From positions 191-24,415 of the forward strand of contig DCHR01000042.1 in the NCBI GenBank assembly GCA_002315375.1: DNA of 24,225 nucleotides, given 5' to 3'. Both the position numbers and the translations under genes were made by a program. Position 1 is the first letter of the stretch; every line of letters begins with the position of its first letter. The notes beneath the pieces are model-generated. The model was given only the letters and a program-made list of their open reading frames with translations, was not told the origin of the DNA and searched no databases. Source of the DNA: Treponema sp. UBA1747 (GTDB lineage: Bacteria > Spirochaetota > Spirochaetia > Treponematales > Treponemataceae). Positions 16,926 through 24,212 of the stretch are shown in pieces.

Positions 16926-17336
16926 ATGAAACGAAATATTTTTCTTTTGATTTTAGCAGCAACACTTTCACTTTTTATTTCCTGTGTAATTCCATCTGGT
17001 CCCAAAACAGGCTTAAGGGGAAAATTCAATTTTGTTCAAAAAGAAAATTCGATCTCCATCGAAAACGCAGGTAAAGGAACTGTATCAGGTAACTTCGATA
17101 CTAAACTTTCCTGCAAAAAAGAAACCCCGCTTCAGTTTAACGGTAAATTTGAAAACGGTTTCCTTTCATTAAAAGTTTCTGATTCAAATGAAAATGAAAT
17201 CTATTCGGGGAATTCAAAAAGCGATATTTATTCTGGAGAAAGTTTCGGCTTTTCTATAAACATTCCGGAAGACGGTGAATACATTCTGGAATATTCTTTC
17301 GAAAAATTCCAGGGTCAGATAAACTGCAAGTGGTAA
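16926..17336 (+). CDS. Small lipoprotein of unknown function
   Basis: 136 residues from ATG 16926, which has GGAGGG 7 nt upstream; the longer in-frame version has no signal sequence at its start and is rejected. Residues 1-20 are a lipoprotein signal (lipobox LFISC, Cys20). The mature part is short and beta-rich with Gly/Ser turns (LQFNGKFENGFLSLKV, GEYILEYSFEKF) and two more Cys (63 and 134), which might pair. This suggests one small beta-sandwich on the envelope. A possible -10 TATACT is at 16902-16907 without a good -35 box. It converges with the YARHG gene, 3 bp apart, with no terminator visible. No family recognised. Confidence 0.8.
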   Translation: MKRNIFLLILAATLSLFISCVIPSGPKTGLRGKFNFVQKENSISIENAGKGTVSGNFDTKLSCKKETPLQFNGKFENGFLSLKVSDSNENEIYSGNSKSDIYSGESFGFSINIPEDGEYILEYSFEKFQGQINCKW

Positions 17337-17339
17337 GTT

Positions 17340-18380
17340 TTATTTTCTCCGGTTTTCTTCTTCCAGAATAAGTTTTACATTATATTTTTCAATTTCGGAA
17401 AGTCTGTCTTCGGAAAAGTTCTTGTCCAGCGGATAAGCTTTAAGCCGTTCTCCATTTTTATCTCTTCCATACCAGCCCCATATGAGCGCATCCTTTTCAA
17501 AAATATCAATCAAATCCTGAGATTTAAAAGGGTAGCCGTGATAGGCGTAAATTGCATTTCGAAGAAGTCTTAACTGAGCTTTTGTATACCAGAATAGATC
17601 TTCTTTTTTAAGCTTTTTGTAGTACCCCATAAAGTCATTCTTCCACATAACATGGGGCCCGTCGTTTCCAAAAATATCACCTATTTCCAGAGTAATGCAG
17701 TCTGTGTAATTTTTTGGTTCAATGTTTGTGCAGATTATTTCCCAGGAATCTCTTTCCCATTCATTTCCGTTTTTATATTTTATTGAATCATATTCAGGAA
17801 AATTAACCTCGATTGGTTTACGATACTTAGTATTATTCTGAATTCTGATTGTCATTTTCCCGATAGAATTTTTCCAGCTGGAACCGGTGCCGTACAGATA
17901 TTTTACAATGCGAAAAGAAGGTGATTCCCTTCCGTAAGTTGATGTATAGCTGATTGTTGTTTTTGTTATTTTTTTAGAAGGGAAATCGATTGTTCTTACA
18001 AAAGCATTTTCCAGATCTGTCAGTTCCCAGGTACTCCATTCTTTTTTCAGAGGATAATCTGCAAAGCTGGTTTCTACGCCGTTTGTCCAGCATTGAAAAT
18101 CAGAGATAGTTCCTTCCCCGCATATTCCCTGACAGAAAAATGGAAAACCGATTTCAAGTGTCGTAGCAGGCCCGTAATTATAAAAGGAAAAATTAACCGT
18201 AACTTCGTAACAGTCTTTTTCCAGCACAATGTCGATGACTTCTTCGGTCATTTCAATATCTACTTCACCATCTTTTGTTGGAACAAGCTGACCGCCTGCC
18301 ATGTAAAAATAAGTATCGTTGGCAAAAAGACTGCTGCTCAAGAAAACGAGCAGACTTAAAATAATTAAAAACTTTTTCAT
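17340..18380 (-). CDS. Exported YARHG-domain protein, paralogue A
   Basis: 346 residues. Signal peptide 1-20 (FLSSSLFA then NDTYF), so it is exported. About 25-235 is a beta-rich domain (MAGGQLVPT, EVTVNFSFYNYG, TTLEIGFPFFCQG, CITLEIGDIF) that resembles DUF4424-like secreted domains. About 258-340 is a YARHG domain: TKAQLRLLRNAIYAYHGYPF, then WYG and LSEIEKYNV; the name motif reads YAYHG here. YARHG domains occur in extracellular proteins and are thought to be peptidoglycan- or surface-related, but no activity is established. It is clearly homologous along its whole length to paralogue B at 19111-20136. An AGGA site lies before the ATG. Confidence 0.87.
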   Translation of the reverse strand: MKKFLIILSLLVFLSSSLFANDTYFYMAGGQLVPTKDGEVDIEMTEEVIDIVLEKDCYEVTVNFSFYNYGPATTLEIGFPFFCQGICGEGTISDFQCWTNGVETSFADYPLKKEWSTWELTDLENAFVRTIDFPSKKITKTTISYTSTYGRESPSFRIVKYLYGTGSSWKNSIGKMTIRIQNNTKYRKPIEVNFPEYDSIKYKNGNEWERDSWEIICTNIEPKNYTDCITLEIGDIFGNDGPHVMWKNDFMGYYKKLKKEDLFWYTKAQLRLLRNAIYAYHGYPFKSQDLIDIFEKDALIWGWYGRDKNGERLKAYPLDKNFSEDRLSEIEKYNVKLILEEENRRK

Positions 18381-18403
18381 ATCAGGCTATTCCTTATGTA
18401 CAA

Positions 18404-18433
18404 ATTATACTTCCCCATAGTCAGTTAATTCAA
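18404..18433 (-). promoter_or_regulatory. Promoter of YARHG paralogue A
   Basis: TTGAAT (18433-18428) and TATAAT (18409-18404), 18-nt spacer, on the minus strand, with an expected start near 18397. The -10 box overlaps the stop codon of the toxin gene, so paralogue A can be expressed separately from the toxin-antitoxin pair. Confidence 0.6.
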
Positions 18434-18842
18434 ACATATTAAATATTTCAAAATCTTTGGGGTTTGCAGTCCAAATTTCATCCACTCCGTTTTCTGCATA
18501 ACAAGACGCCATATGTGTATCAATAAGCCTTTTTCTTCCAAGCTTATACTGATTCAGCCAAACTTGCGCTCTTCCAAAACTTTTGTCATCAGGAAAAATA
18601 ACTTTTATTCTATCCTGCTCCTTCCAGAACCAGACCTGATTCATAGCCTGTTCCATAGTCATTGGATTTTCAAATCTTTTTGCGTCAGTAACGATATGCT
18701 GGAATTCAAGAAAAACATTATAAAAAATACACAGGTTTTTGTTTGTTTTTTTCCACCTGTTAAAAAGTGTCATAGCTCCTTCATGACGGGGAGAACCGCT
18801 CATTGTTAGATCCACCAGAAAGCAGGTATCAATACCGGTCAT
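18405..18842 (-). CDS. PIN-domain toxin (VapC-like)
   Basis: 145 residues from ATG 18842, which lies inside the antitoxin's last codons (14-bp overlap) behind GGAG with 7 nt spacing; longer starts are rejected. It reads as a PIN ribonuclease: GIDTCFLVDL gives Asp5, NVFLEFQHI gives Glu46, KRLIDTHMAS gives Asp108, and WTANPKDFEIF is the family's closing T-x-N-x-x-D-F motif. These acidic residues bind Mg and cut RNA, often tRNA. The partner ribbon-helix-helix gene directly upstream makes this a type II VapBC-like pair. The RNA target is unknown. All key residues are present, so the toxin looks functional. Confidence 0.88.
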   Translation of the reverse strand: MTGIDTCFLVDLTMSGSPRHEGAMTLFNRWKKTNKNLCIFYNVFLEFQHIVTDAKRFENPMTMEQAMNQVWFWKEQDRIKVIFPDDKSFGRAQVWLNQYKLGRKRLIDTHMASCYAENGVDEIWTANPKDFEIFNMFELTDYGEV

Positions 18843-19065
18843 CAAGCATCTCCTCTCTGAAATCTGAATCCTTATAATCCTGAAGCAGTTTTCCGGAATC
18901 AAAAGGAACAAAATCATCAAGATTTTGTTTTTTAATCAACTTTTCCTGAAGAAAAAAGTCCATGGCTGTACGAATAAGGGCTGCGGCTTTTACACCTGAC
19001 CGTTCCGCCATTTCCTGATAAGAGGCATATACATCATTGGATACATATAAAGTAAGAGGTTTCAT
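18829..19065 (-). CDS. Ribbon-helix-helix antitoxin (VapB-like)
   Basis: 78 residues. PLTLYVSNDVYASYQEMAE forms the beta strand and first helix, and SGVKAAALIRTAMDFFLQEK the second helix of a ribbon-helix-helix DNA-binding fold (1-45). The acidic tail 48-78 (DDFVPFDSGKLLQDY) is typical of the toxin-blocking segment. The stop overlaps the PIN toxin start by 14 bp. The start has no Shine-Dalgarno sequence; the -10 box ends 6 nt before the ATG, so the mRNA is probably leaderless. A palindrome spans the -10 box and the start codon, as expected for autorepression by the complex. Confidence 0.87.
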   Translation of the reverse strand: MKPLTLYVSNDVYASYQEMAERSGVKAAALIRTAMDFFLQEKLIKKQNLDDFVPFDSGKLLQDYKDSDFREEMLDDRY

Positions 19066-19083
19066 ACATACAATATATGTATG
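19063..19083. promoter_or_regulatory. Palindromic operator of the toxin-antitoxin pair
   Basis: CATACATA and TATGTATG, perfect 8-bp arms around CAATA. It covers the -10 box and the antitoxin ATG, so a bound RHH complex would block transcription. Binding is inferred from the usual behaviour of such pairs. Confidence 0.6.
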
Positions 19084-19100
19084 TTTTAATGGAAAGTCAA
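19072..19100 (-). promoter_or_regulatory. Promoter of the toxin-antitoxin pair, leaderless
   Basis: TTGACT (19100-19095), 17-nt spacer, TATATT (19077-19072) on the minus strand. The expected start falls on or next to the A of the ATG at 19065. The -35 box lies 11 bp beyond the end of paralogue B. Confidence 0.72.
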
Positions 19101-19110
19101 TGTATATTGT

Positions 19111-20136
19111 TTACCGATTCCTTTCCTCTTCCAGAATAAAATAAACATTGTACTTTTCAATTTCAGAAAGCTTGTCTTCGGTGAAGTTTTCATCCAGTGG
19201 ATAATACCCCTTATAATCACCATTTTCCATTTTCTTCCAGCCAAACCATCCCCATTCCGCATAATCTCTCTCAAATAAGTCAATTAAATCCTGAGATTTA
19301 AAAGGATACCCGTTAAAAGCAAAAATAGCATTTCGAATTAATCTTAACTGAGGTTTTGTGTACCAGAATAAATCACCTTTTGTAAGTTTTCTCCTGCATC
19401 CGAAAAATCTGTCCTTCTGTAAAATTTTTGGACCATTGTCACCGAAAATATCTCCCAGATTGATTGTAATGCAGTCTGTATATTTTGAAGGCTCAATATT
19501 TGTGCAGATTATTTCCCATGTGTTATTGTCGACCATTTTCATAGAATCATGTTTTGGAAGCCCAACATAAACCGGATAACACAGTTTCATATTATTCTGA
19601 ATTCTAATCGTCATTTTACCGATGGCATTTTTCCAGCTGGAACCGGTACCATACAAGTATTTTGCTATTGAATAAGAAGGAGCTTCTGCTCCATATGTTG
19701 ATTTATAAGTGATTTTTGTTTTTGTAGTTTTTTTAGCAGGGAATTCGATAGTCCGGACATAGGCATTTTCAAGTTCTGTGGGTTCGTTTGTGCTCCATTC
19801 CTTTACAAGGGGAAGGTCCGTGAAACTGGTTTCCTCACCGTTTGTCCAGCATTTAAAATCTGAAATAGTCCCTTCACCGCTTATTCCGTGACAGAAAAAC
19901 GGAAAACCGATTTCAAGGGTTGTCTTTTTCCCGTAATTGTAAAAAGAAAAATCAACTGTAACTTCGTAATAATCCTGATCCAGAACAATATTGATTACTT
20001 CTTCCTTCATTTCAATTTCAATATCTTTTTCCTCTGTAGGAACCAGCTGACCGCCTGCCATATAAAAATAAGTATCGTTGGCAAAAAGACTGCTGCTCAA
20101 GAAAACGAGCAGACTGATAATTAAAAACTTTTTCAT
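19111..20136 (-). CDS. Exported YARHG-type protein, paralogue B
   Basis: 341 residues, the full-length relative of paralogue A. Signal peptide 1-19 (FLSSSLFA then NDTYF) and the same beta-rich region (MAGGQLVPT, LEIGFPFFCHG, KYLYGTGSSWKN). The C-terminal YARHG-like domain begins TKPQLRLIRNAIFAFNGYPF, so the name motif has changed to FAFNG and the His is lost. It ends with DKLSEIEKYNVYFILEE. GGAG lies 8 nt before the ATG and TATAAT is at 20160-20155. The first ~70 bp of signal-peptide coding DNA are nearly identical to paralogue A while the rest has diverged, so the duplication is old or that part was converted. No terminator is visible before the toxin-antitoxin promoter. Confidence 0.86.
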   Translation of the reverse strand: MKKFLIISLLVFLSSSLFANDTYFYMAGGQLVPTEEKDIEIEMKEEVINIVLDQDYYEVTVDFSFYNYGKKTTLEIGFPFFCHGISGEGTISDFKCWTNGEETSFTDLPLVKEWSTNEPTELENAYVRTIEFPAKKTTKTKITYKSTYGAEAPSYSIAKYLYGTGSSWKNAIGKMTIRIQNNMKLCYPVYVGLPKHDSMKMVDNNTWEIICTNIEPSKYTDCITINLGDIFGDNGPKILQKDRFFGCRRKLTKGDLFWYTKPQLRLIRNAIFAFNGYPFKSQDLIDLFERDYAEWGWFGWKKMENGDYKGYYPLDENFTEDKLSEIEKYNVYFILEEERNR

Positions 20137-20220
20137 AAATTATCTCCGCTTTTCATTATAAAAAATTATCAGAAAAAAACGCCTTAAAACATTTTCTCTC
20201 TTAGTGAAACAAAATCATTG

Positions 20221-20226
20221 TATAAT
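20221..20226 (+). promoter_or_regulatory. -10 box, likely leaderless start of the following gene
   Basis: TATAAT ends 6 nt before the ATG at 20233 and there is no Shine-Dalgarno sequence between them. The -35 region (about 20198-20203) is weak. Confidence 0.5.
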
Positions 20227-20232
20227 ATTAAT

Positions 20233-21267
20233 ATGAAAAGAGAAATAAAAACCAAACTGGAAGAAGATAGTTCTTTTTTTCTGGAGAACTATTCCACCTG
20301 TGATTCAAAAAAACTGTTTCTTCAATTTCTTTCACTGCACCTGACAAAAATCAGAGAATTCATTTTACAAACAGTTCAGAAAATTCAGCCGGACTTTCCT
20401 TCAAAAGAAAACGAATATTCTGTCTCGCACCTCTGTCCTCAAATTCTGGTTAAATATGTTACAGATGAAACCCGTAAAACTTACATCGTTTATTCCATGT
20501 ATGCTTGTTTAAAAACCATTAAATCTCTTTCAGAAGATATTTTCAAATATACAGAAAACCATAAAAAAGATTATCTGAACAACACCTTCGTAAAATGCCG
20601 TATACATCAAATTCTCAGATGCTGGAATGATGCCCAGGATCTGTTAAATAACATTGAAGATAATGGTATCTCTGTTCGCAGGCAGATGAACACAATTGAC
20701 CTTGCAGCTTTTTCTTCCCTTCTTCGAAATGGTTCCATTAATTCGTCTGCATTGCCTTTCTCATCTACTCTTTCATTTCTGCTCCGTCAGGAACTGGAAT
20801 TAAAAATTCGAAATGCTCTTGGAATTTTACAAATCAGAGATAAAAACACAAAAGAACCCATACATTATCAAAATCAGTGGCTCTTGGATTTTTTGTTTTC
20901 AAATGAAAACATTAATATCGAAGACAGTCTTTCCAAAAATATACTCCTGAAGATTTTTGAATGGTGTAACTATCAGATTCATGCTGCCTGTAATCTTTTT
21001 TACTGGGAATATGAAATTATAAACTCTTATATAACACCTTTATTCAGTACTAAACAAACTCAACTACAAATAAATGCTTATGGTGGAATTTCCATGCAAA
21101 AGAATTACTATGAAACTATTTTGAAATCCGAACTCACAAAGTACATTCAGAACAAAACTCAGAACCAGAATATCGAAATCATTTTTATGGACAAACCAGA
21201 AGCCCTCTTACTATTGGAAGATGAAAAAATTTTAAAATACGTCGAGTCAAGGCACGCTAACGCTTAA
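20233..21267 (+). CDS. Protein of unknown function, mostly helical
   Basis: 344 residues from ATG 20233; the longer frame begins at a TTG within the -10 box and is rejected. No signal peptide or membrane segment, so cytoplasmic. It is Asn/Lys/Ile-rich and more AT-rich than its neighbours, possibly acquired. Two segments stand out: RQELELKIRNALGI (185-198) and NYQIHAACNLFYWEYE (246-261). Arg-x3-Glu and His plus aromatic helices like these occur in HEPN-type helical nucleases and Abi proteins, but I cannot show the R-x4-6-H catalytic motif, so this is only a lead. A separate C-terminal part (QINAYGGISMQKNYYE) follows. The last codons (RHANA) lie in the left arm and loop of the transcription terminator. 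Confidence 0.75.
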   Translation: MKREIKTKLEEDSSFFLENYSTCDSKKLFLQFLSLHLTKIREFILQTVQKIQPDFPSKENEYSVSHLCPQILVKYVTDETRKTYIVYSMYACLKTIKSLSEDIFKYTENHKKDYLNNTFVKCRIHQILRCWNDAQDLLNNIEDNGISVRRQMNTIDLAAFSSLLRNGSINSSALPFSSTLSFLLRQELELKIRNALGILQIRDKNTKEPIHYQNQWLLDFLFSNENINIEDSLSKNILLKIFEWCNYQIHAACNLFYWEYEIINSYITPLFSTKQTQLQINAYGGISMQKNYYETILKSELTKYIQNKTQNQNIEIIFMDKPEALLLLEDEKILKYVESRHANA

Positions 21268-21288
21268 AGCCTTGACTTCGCCGTTTTT
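21240..21288 (+). terminator. Terminator overlapping the 3' end of the unknown gene
   Basis: Stem GTCAAGGC (21246-21253) with GCCTTGAC (21269-21276), extended outward by CG-x-CGA pairs, then TTTTT at 21284-21288. The stop codon is in the loop. Confidence 0.8.
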
Positions 21289-21309
21289 AGGGTTTGTATA
21301 AACCCTAAA

Positions 21310-21340
21310 TAAAAACAGCCACTGCATTTTTGCAGTGGCT
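21310..21340 (-). terminator. Terminator of valS
   Basis: Arms AGCCACTGCA (21317-21326) and TGCAGTGGCT (21331-21340) form a perfect 10-bp stem with a 4-nt loop. On the minus strand it is followed by G then TTTTT, the right orientation for the leftward valS transcript. On the plus strand no T run follows. Confidence 0.88.
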
Positions 21341-21349
21341 TGAGTATTC

Positions 21350-21370
21350 GCCCTTCGAAACACTCAGGGC
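21350..21370. repeat. Small hairpin repeat, copy B
   Basis: GCCCT pairs with AGGGC around a loop starting TCGAAACACTC. Same loop family as copies A and C. Confidence 0.5.
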
Positions 21371-21384
21371 CAAAAAGTTTTATA

Positions 21385-21420
21385 CGGCCATTTCGACAGA
21401 CTCAATGACCGATTTTTTTT
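21385..21420. repeat. Small hairpin repeat, copy C, with T run
   Basis: CGGCCA pairs with TGACCG (one C-A mismatch) around TTTCGACAGACTCAA. On the plus strand eight T's follow at 21413-21420, so this copy could also stop rightward transcription. Confidence 0.5.
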
Positions 21421-21424
21421 ATTT

Positions 21425-24169
21425 TTACTGAAGTTCTTTAATGTAAACTTCCATCTTCTCAACAACATTTAACTCTTCGGCAAGTTTTGCTCTTTCAGCT
21501 GCTACCTGGTCGGCAGGTGCGTGCTGGGCAAAGTTTCCGTTCAGCTTGTTCTGGCTGCGTTCTGCGTACTTCTTGTGTTCATCCAGAGTTTTCTGGAAGC
21601 GGGTAAGAAGCTGTTCCTTGTTGATTGATTCATCAAGAAGAATGAAAGCTTCGAAGCCAACACCAACTGTACCGATTGAAGAAGCTGGTTTTGCATCAAC
21701 AAAGTCGATTTTTGCAATGCCGGAAAGAAGCTTAACCATGTCGGCGTAACCGATACAAACTTCAGCATCACTTCCCTTTTCAATTTTAAGGGCAATGTTG
21801 ATTTTAAGAGCAGGATCGATACCACATTCAACGCGAAGTGCGCGGACTTTTCCAACCAGGTCTTTAAGAACATCAAAGCGTTTTGTTACAGCTTCGTTCT
21901 TGCGGTCATCACTTGGTTCAGGGAACGGTGCATTGATAATCATGCCGTTGTATTCTGAAGTTGTAATGATCTTGTTTGCACCGGCATTCTTGCGGTTTAC
22001 AACCAGTTCTGCCAGTGGAAGTTTTGCGTAAATTTCTTCTGTAACAAATGGAAGATATGGGTGAAGGAGACGCAGGTTTTCTTCCAGCAGGTTCAGGATA
22101 ACTGAAACAACTCTGTCTTTTTCGTGTTCGTCACCGTTCTTGAATGAAAGTTTTGTGGCTTCAACATACCAGTCACAGTATTCATTCCAGAAATATTCCA
22201 TCATAGCCGATGCAGCATCGTTGTAGCGGTAGCTTTCAAGGGCTTCGCGTGCAATACGGGTTGCATTATCAAGACGGCTGTAAATCCATTTATCAAGTTC
22301 TGTAAGGTCAGCGTCTGTAATTGGAATCAGGTTGCGGCCTTCAAGGTTACCCATGATGTAGCGGCTTGCGTTCCAAACTTTGTTACAGAAACGTGAACCA
22401 AGCTTGAAGGAATCTTTATCGATAAGAATATCCTGTCCCTGAGCACACATAAATCCGAGTGTGAACTTAAGTGCGTCAGCACCGTACATGTCGATGATTT
22501 CCAGAGGGTCCATACCGTTTCCGAGAGACTTAGACATTTTACGTCCCTGCTTGTCGCGAACAAGACCGTGGATGTAGATGTCATGGAACGGAGCCTTTCC
22601 TGTAAATTCAAGACCAGCCATAATCATACGTGATACCCAGAAGAAGATAATGTCGTATGCAGTTACCAGGGCTGTTGTTGGATAGAACTTAGCCAGGTCT
22701 TCTGTATTTTCAGGCCATCCCAGTGTAGAGAAAGGCCAGAGCCATGAACTGAACCAGGTGTCCAATACATCAGGGTCCTGTTTAAGCTTGTCTGCACCTG
22801 CTCCACATTTTGGACAGCATTTTGGATCTTCACGGCTAACGATTGTTTCACCACATTCACAGTACCAGGCAGGAATTCTGTGTCCCCACCAGATCTGACG
22901 GCTTACACACCAGTCGCGGATATTTACAAGCCACTGTTCGTATGTATTTTCCCATTTCTGTGGGAAGAACTGGATTTCACCGGCTTTCCATGCAGCCAGG
23001 GCTTTGTCAGCCATTGGCTTCATTTTTACGAACCACTGGTCAGAAAGGTAAGGTTCAACAACTGTCTTACAGCGGTAACATTTACCAACTGAGTGAACCA
23101 TTTTTTCTTCTTCCTTGAAAAGGCCTGCTTCTGTTAAATCTTCAATTACAAGTTTACGTGCTGCTTCAGGTTTAAGTCCGCGGTATTTTTCAGGTACGTT
23201 TTCATTCATGCGTCCGTCTGGAGTAAGAAGGTTGATTACTTCCAGGTCATGGCGTTTACCAACTTCCCAGTCGTTAGGGTCGTGAGCAGGAGTGATTTTT
23301 ACCATACCTGTTCCGAATTCCATATCAACATAATCATCAGCGATGATTGGGATTTCTTTTCCAGTCAGTGGAAGCTTGAGCATTTTTCCAACGATTGCTG
23401 TGTAGCGTTCATCTTTTGGATTTACTGCAACTGCTGTATCACCAAAGAATGTTTCAGGACGGGTTGTAGCAACTTCAATCTTTCCGCTTCCGTCAGCATA
23501 TTCGTAGTAAATGTGGTACATTGCACCCTGTGTATCTTCGTGGTCAACTTCGTCATCAGCAAGAGCTGTTCCACAGCGAGGACACCAGTTTACAAGGCGC
23601 TTACCTTTGTACATAAGTCCGCGTTCGTAAAGAGTAACGAAAACATCACGAACAGCACCGCTCAAACCTTCATCGTATGTGAAGCGTTCGCGGTCCCAGT
23701 CTGTTGAGTTTCCGAGTTTTTTCTGCTGTTTTACGATGATGTTGTGGTGTTCTTCTTTTACCTGCCATGTACGTTCCAGGAACTTTTCACGACCCAGGTC
23801 ATTGCGTGAAAGCCCTTCGGCCTTGAGCTTGCGTTCAACAACGTTCTGTGTTGCGATACCTGCATGGTCTGTACCAGTAAGCCAGAGAGTATTGTCTCCG
23901 CGCATACGGTGGTAGCGGACTACGATATCCTGAAGAGTATTGTTGAGCCCGTGTCCCATGTGAAGAACGCCGGTAACATTTGGAGGAGGAATGACGACGG
24001 CATAGGTGTCTGTTTTTTTGCATGAATCACACTGACATGCGTATTTTGCATGTACCGGAGATGCTTCATCACTTGCAGGCTTAAAGTAGCCTTTGCTTTC
24101 CCATTCACCATAAATACGATCTTCAAAAGTTTTAGGATCGTAAGCCTTTTCCATTTCGATTGCTTTCAT
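21425..24169 (-). CDS. valS: Valyl-tRNA synthetase
   Basis: 914 residues from ATG 24169, preceded by GGAGG at 5 nt; the in-frame TTG four codons upstream is part of that ribosome site. A class Ia synthetase that charges tRNA-Val and edits mischarged Thr. Seen: PPPNVTG then HMGH at 70-73 (the HIGH motif), KMSKS at 544-548, the editing-domain TTRPETFFGDTAVAVNP and ITPAHDPND, an anticodon-binding region with WNEYCDWYVE, and a C-terminal coiled-coil arm of about 70 residues. Extra Cys clusters include YACQCDSCKK just before the HIGH motif, WCPRCG, KCYRCK, and CECG with CCPKCG, which probably bind zinc. The length is normal for the family. Its terminator and promoter (TATAAT at 24212-24207) are visible. 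Confidence 0.98.
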   Translation of the reverse strand: MKAIEMEKAYDPKTFEDRIYGEWESKGYFKPASDEASPVHAKYACQCDSCKKTDTYAVVIPPPNVTGVLHMGHGLNNTLQDIVVRYHRMRGDNTLWLTGTDHAGIATQNVVERKLKAEGLSRNDLGREKFLERTWQVKEEHHNIIVKQQKKLGNSTDWDRERFTYDEGLSGAVRDVFVTLYERGLMYKGKRLVNWCPRCGTALADDEVDHEDTQGAMYHIYYEYADGSGKIEVATTRPETFFGDTAVAVNPKDERYTAIVGKMLKLPLTGKEIPIIADDYVDMEFGTGMVKITPAHDPNDWEVGKRHDLEVINLLTPDGRMNENVPEKYRGLKPEAARKLVIEDLTEAGLFKEEEKMVHSVGKCYRCKTVVEPYLSDQWFVKMKPMADKALAAWKAGEIQFFPQKWENTYEQWLVNIRDWCVSRQIWWGHRIPAWYCECGETIVSREDPKCCPKCGAGADKLKQDPDVLDTWFSSWLWPFSTLGWPENTEDLAKFYPTTALVTAYDIIFFWVSRMIMAGLEFTGKAPFHDIYIHGLVRDKQGRKMSKSLGNGMDPLEIIDMYGADALKFTLGFMCAQGQDILIDKDSFKLGSRFCNKVWNASRYIMGNLEGRNLIPITDADLTELDKWIYSRLDNATRIAREALESYRYNDAASAMMEYFWNEYCDWYVEATKLSFKNGDEHEKDRVVSVILNLLEENLRLLHPYLPFVTEEIYAKLPLAELVVNRKNAGANKIITTSEYNGMIINAPFPEPSDDRKNEAVTKRFDVLKDLVGKVRALRVECGIDPALKINIALKIEKGSDAEVCIGYADMVKLLSGIAKIDFVDAKPASSIGTVGVGFEAFILLDESINKEQLLTRFQKTLDEHKKYAERSQNKLNGNFAQHAPADQVAAERAKLAEELNVVEKMEVYIKELQ

Positions 24170-24206
24170 TTTTTCCTCCAAAAAGCTCTATAAAAAATGT
24201 TCATAT

Positions 24207-24212
24207 ATTATA
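24207..24212 (-). promoter_or_regulatory. -10 box of valS
   Basis: TATAAT on the minus strand, about 38 nt before the ATG. The matching -35 box would fall outside the window. No T-box leader is seen in the 56 bases available. Confidence 0.55.

Noticed and set aside
17337..17339. Terminator between the small lipoprotein and YARHG paralogue A
   Set aside because: The convergent stops are 3 bp apart and no hairpin with a T run lies there.
21286..21309. AT-rich 10-bp hairpin as a third terminator
   Set aside because: Stem is clear but neither strand has a T run directly after it; it may only be flanking structure to the two real terminators.
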